Assembly: GCF_963664415.1 (NCBI RefSeq)
Contig: NZ_OY761443.1
Location: 1-64,000 of the forward strand
Reading direction: 5' to 3'
Length of the DNA stretch: 64,000 nucleotides
DNA from: an uncultured Desulfobacter sp.
GTDB taxonomy: Bacteria; Desulfobacterota; Desulfobacteria; Desulfobacterales; Desulfobacteraceae
This document shows positions 60,894 to 64,000 of this stretch, piece by piece. The stretch's first letter is position 1. Every line of letters starts with the position of its first letter. The position numbers were made by a program, and so were the translations under genes. The notes under the pieces were generated by a model that searched no databases, had not been told where the DNA came from, and saw only the letters and a list, made by a program, of their open reading frames with translations.

Positions 60894-63800
60894 TAGTTAT
60901 ACCCCTCAAATAAACCATCAAGTTTAGCCATTATCTGGTCATCGTCCCAGGCCTGTAACTCAATTGCCTTGGCCGGACACTCGGCAGCACAGATGCCGCA
61001 ACCGCGGCACTTGGCCGGATCAATTTCTGAGTGCCGTTCATCATTTATAAAAGGAACATTATAAGGACAGGCTCTGACACAGACCAGACAAACCGCACAC
61101 TTAATCGGATTAACCGTGGCATAGGTTGCCGGTAACGTAATCTCTTTAGTGGCCAGCATGGTCCGGGCTCTGCCGGCAACGGCATGGGCCTGGGTAATAC
61201 TTTCGCGAATCACCTTGGGAGAGTGTGCCGTACCGGCCACAAAAAATCCGCGAAGCGCCATGTCGATGGGCTTAAGCTTCACATGGTCTTCCAGGAAAAA
61301 ACCGTCTTCGGTTTTGGGCAGATCAAACACACGTGCAAGCTTGTCTGTGGTATCTGCATTTGCAACCAAGCCGGTACTCAGGGCGACGCAATCGGCCTCA
61401 ATCTCAATGTCCTGGCCCAGAATAAAATCATGGGCATACACAATGGTTTTGCCTCCGTCTTCCCGTACAACGGGGCGATGTTCCAAATCAAAACGGATGA
61501 ATTTAACGCCTTTATCCCGGGCCTTTTTATAGTAATCTTCCTGGAATCCGTAGGTACGGATGTCCCTGTAAAGAACAAAAATATCAAGGTCAGGATTGAC
61601 ATGCAAAAGGCGCAGGGCGTTTTTAATGGCTGCCTGACAGCAGAGGCGTGAACAGTTGGGATTGCCCTCTTCCCTGGAACCTGCGCACTGAATCATTACA
61701 ATCTGCTCCATCTCCTTGATTTTTTCCGGATCATTCTCAAGGATGCCGTCGAGATCAAGCTGGGTCATAACCTTGTCAAGTTCGCCCAGGCCGTAAACGG
61801 CCGGTCGGTTGGCAGTTGCACCCGTGGCAAGGATGGTGACGCCATGCTCAATCTGTTCATGGGCGTCAGCGGCAACCTGCTTAATGCCGGTGGAAAAATT
61901 GCCCGGCACGCCGTTGTGATCTGTAACAACAGCGTCGGTGTAGACTTTGATGTTGTCATGGTTCGAGGCTCTGGCCACAAGGTCCTTGACAAAGGCAGTC
62001 ACATCGTCACCTTCAATGGTTTGAGACAGGTTAAGTGCCTGGCCGCCAAGTACCGGGGCCTTTTCCACAAGATAGGTGAAAGTACCCTGGTCTGCCAACT
62101 CAAGGGCTGATGTCATACCGGTTACGCCACCGCCCACAACAAGTGCACTCTGACTTGTGGGAAGCACTTTTTCAGCCAGGGGTTTTGCCAGCCTGACACC
62201 GGAAATACCCACTTGAACCAGCTGAAAAGCTTTTTCAAGGGCTTTGGCCGGCGCATCAATATGTGCCCAGGCATTCTGATCTCTTAAATTCACAAGCTCA
62301 AGCAGGTAAGGATTGAGTCCCGCACGTCTGAGCATATCCTGGAACATGGGCTCCTGAATCCTTGGGGAACCCGAACCAATGACCACCCGGTTCAGATTTT
62401 GTTCCTTGATCAGGCTTTCAATCTTATCCATGGATTCAAAGGAGCAGCTCAATCCAAATGCTTCTGCCACGGCAACGTCGGGATTGGTTTTGGCATTCTC
62501 CAGGAGTTTGTCGATATCCAGAGCCTGACCGATCTCCCCATCACAATCAACAACAAAGAAACCGATTTTGGGATCTTCGCCTTCGACATCTCTTTGGGGC
62601 GGATAAGGGCTGCCTTGCTCATCAACAGGTTCTTCACTCTCTATGACTGTGCCTGCGATGGAGGCCGCAGCAGATGCCTGAACCAGGGTTTCGGGAATGT
62701 CTTTGGGGCTTTCAAAGACACCGCAGACATACACACCGTTTTTAGAGGTTGTCACCGGATCCATAGTCCCGGATTTGGCAAAATTGTGCTCACTAAGCTC
62801 AATACCAAGTGTCTGTGCCAGGTCAATGGTTTTCTGGTTGGGCCTGAAACCCGTAGAGAGTACAACCATGTCAAATTGCTCTTTTTCCATGGCTGACAGC
62901 TCTTCTCTGGCATAGGTAATCTCAAGTGATTTATCAGGCAGTTCAATGACTGTATGGGGTTTGCAGCGGATTAAACGGATACCGAAATCTTTTTTGGCAC
63001 GATCGAAATACTGCTCGTAATCCTTACCAAAGGTCCTCATATCCATAAAGAATATAGTGGTTTCGATATCATCACCAAAACGTTCTTTGGTTACCATGGC
63101 CTCTTTAAGGGCATACATGCAGCATACACTGGAGCAATAGGACACATCGTGTTTGTTAATACCTCTGGATCCCACACATTGTATCCAGGCCACTTTTTTC
63201 GGCGGCTTCTGGTCTGATTTTCTAACCAGATTGCCCTGATAGGGTCCGGATGCGGACATAATCCGCTCATATTCAAGGCCGGGAACCACATTGTCAAATT
63301 TTCCGCTGCCGAAATTATCCATAACGCTTGGATCAAACATCTCTGCACCCACACTCATGATAACGGATGCCGCGTTGATCTGGACTTCTTGTTCTGTGTC
63401 ATCAGGTACAATAGCCCCGGCTTTACAGACAGCCTTAAGCGCCTCAACATCGTCTATCTTTTCCATATCAATGGAATAAGCATAGGGTGTCGCCTGGGGA
63501 TACCGCATACAGGTCGGCGCTCTGGGGTCAAGCCCCGGGGTGAACCGGACGGCCTCTGGAAATTTTTTTAAACACTCTCCGCAGGCAGTACATTTATCAA
63601 TGTCAATGAATCGGGGAGCGGTTTTTAATGTGGCCGTAAAGTTGCCGGCCTCTCCGGACAGACTGGTTAGCTCTGTCATGGTGCTGACCTCAAGAAACTT
63701 TTCCCTGGTCATTGCGGACAGATGGGGAGAAACTGTACACAAATCGCAATTGTTCGTTGGAAAAGTGCGGTCCAGCTGGGTCATTAATCCACCAATGGCA

Positions 63801-63922
63801 TAGTCGGAATCAATGAGCAGGACCTTTTTCCGGGATTCGGAAAGATCAAGGGCCGCCTTGATGCCGCCAACGCCACCGCCAATGACGAGCACGCGTTTTT
63901 CGTCTTGTTTAATTTTTTGCAT
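60893..63922 (-). CDS. hdrA: HdrA2-type heterodisulfide reductase subunit A, tandem flavin form
   Basis: This 1009-aa iron-sulfur flavoprotein has two HdrA-like FAD halves, starting VLVIGGGVGGIKAALDLS (residue 10) and ALVVGGGVTGMTSALELA (near 595). Each half has its own C-x3-CC motif (YCSSVCCMY near 270, NCSRLCCQA near 755). A 4Fe-4S motif CTACGEC lies near 110, and two more close the protein (CAVCLVCVRACPYN and CRGCGICAAECPAK). The linker region around 470-550, which often has CHCG and SCSPR, reads DCDGEIG and GSGSPR here, so cysteines were lost. It probably performs electron confurcation or bifurcation for MetFV. First gene of the operon seen; its promoter lies in the 78 bp before the window end or beyond. 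Confidence 0.9.
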   Translation of the reverse strand: MQKIKQDEKRVLVIGGGVGGIKAALDLSESRKKVLLIDSDYAIGGLMTQLDRTFPTNNCDLCTVSPHLSAMTREKFLEVSTMTELTSLSGEAGNFTATLKTAPRFIDIDKCTACGECLKKFPEAVRFTPGLDPRAPTCMRYPQATPYAYSIDMEKIDDVEALKAVCKAGAIVPDDTEQEVQINAASVIMSVGAEMFDPSVMDNFGSGKFDNVVPGLEYERIMSASGPYQGNLVRKSDQKPPKKVAWIQCVGSRGINKHDVSYCSSVCCMYALKEAMVTKERFGDDIETTIFFMDMRTFGKDYEQYFDRAKKDFGIRLIRCKPHTVIELPDKSLEITYAREELSAMEKEQFDMVVLSTGFRPNQKTIDLAQTLGIELSEHNFAKSGTMDPVTTSKNGVYVCGVFESPKDIPETLVQASAAASIAGTVIESEEPVDEQGSPYPPQRDVEGEDPKIGFFVVDCDGEIGQALDIDKLLENAKTNPDVAVAEAFGLSCSFESMDKIESLIKEQNLNRVVIGSGSPRIQEPMFQDMLRRAGLNPYLLELVNLRDQNAWAHIDAPAKALEKAFQLVQVGISGVRLAKPLAEKVLPTSQSALVVGGGVTGMTSALELADQGTFTYLVEKAPVLGGQALNLSQTIEGDDVTAFVKDLVARASNHDNIKVYTDAVVTDHNGVPGNFSTGIKQVAADAHEQIEHGVTILATGATANRPAVYGLGELDKVMTQLDLDGILENDPEKIKEMEQIVMIQCAGSREEGNPNCSRLCCQAAIKNALRLLHVNPDLDIFVLYRDIRTYGFQEDYYKKARDKGVKFIRFDLEHRPVVREDGGKTIVYAHDFILGQDIEIEADCVALSTGLVANADTTDKLARVFDLPKTEDGFFLEDHVKLKPIDMALRGFFVAGTAHSPKVIRESITQAHAVAGRARTMLATKEITLPATYATVNPIKCAVCLVCVRACPYNVPFINDERHSEIDPAKCRGCGICAAECPAKAIELQAWDDDQIMAKLDGLFEGYN

Positions 63923-64000
63923 GTGTAACCTTAACGTTATCAGTTAATATCCATGTGTATCCATCTCCTGTAAACATGTATCAAATACAATTTGGTGTAA

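Overview
The window looks like chromosomal DNA of a strictly anaerobic sulfate reducer of the Desulfobacterota, most likely Desulfobacteraceae (Desulfobacter/Desulfobacula/Desulfotignum-like). The basis is a Tmc transmembrane electron-transfer complex (tmcDCBA), an HdrA-MvhD-MetV-MetF cluster of the Wood-Ljungdahl/C1 branch, and an anaerobe-type nif operon with NifI (PII-like) genes and short NifK and long NifD. The genus is an inference; no rRNA lies in the window.

Positions 1-19100 (all minus strand) hold two tandem copies of one nitrogen-fixation operon. The right copy (18811 to 7714) reads nifH-nifI1-nifI2(broken)-nifD-nifK-nifE-nifN-nifB-[2Fe-2S] ferredoxin-nifV. The left copy (7241 to the window edge) reads nifH-nifD-nifK-nifE-nifN-nifB(frameshifted, runs off the edge). 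Both begin with the same sigma-54-type promoter and a leader hairpin. The copies have decayed differently. In the right one nifI2 is split by a 486-bp MITE-like element with a perfect 5-bp target duplication. In the left one nifI1 and nifI2 are deleted, leaving the last codons of nifI2 as a scar. Neither copy encodes an intact NifI1-NifI2 pair, so the ammonia switch-off known for such operons is probably lost unless another copy exists elsewhere.

Positions 19300-27600 hold housekeeping genes: plsC, map (with SEC-C tail motif), miaB and a DUF4911 protein on the minus strand; recJ and a Ca2+/cation antiporter on the plus strand; and a double-REC HD-GYP regulator on the minus strand. Positions 27600-36900 hold a four-gene stress-kinase operon (prkA, yeaH/DUF444, spoVR, and a second, larger PrkA-like kinase). 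Divergent from it is an unrecognised acidic protein carrying ten DDLSxLV repeats. Next come a solute-binding-like protein without signal peptide, ispD, an HPr-domain fusion protein, RNase P RNA, a zinc-ribbon coiled-coil protein, a Nif3-like protein, a CAT-anticodon tRNA, rpoD, dnaG and hisB.

Positions 47000-53400 hold a HEMAH-motif metalloprotease-like protein, a short flagellar-rod-like protein, a frameshifted NlpC/P60 lipoprotein, a DUF2156 protein, a GNAT acetyltransferase, speE and a two-domain speD (polyamine synthesis), a metallo-beta-lactamase-fold hydrolase and a very acidic small protein. Positions 53600-57400 hold tmcDCBA; then comes a lone IscU-like protein among repeats. Positions 58740-63922 hold hdrA-mvhD-metV-metF with TAATG start/stop overlaps at two junctions.

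Intergenic space carries several repeat families. The most notable is a dispersed structured repeat of about 70-90 bp with seven recognisable copies whose stem shows compensatory changes. Two genes (nifB copy 1 and the NlpC lipoprotein) are broken only by one extra base in a homopolymer, so sequencing error must be excluded for those two.
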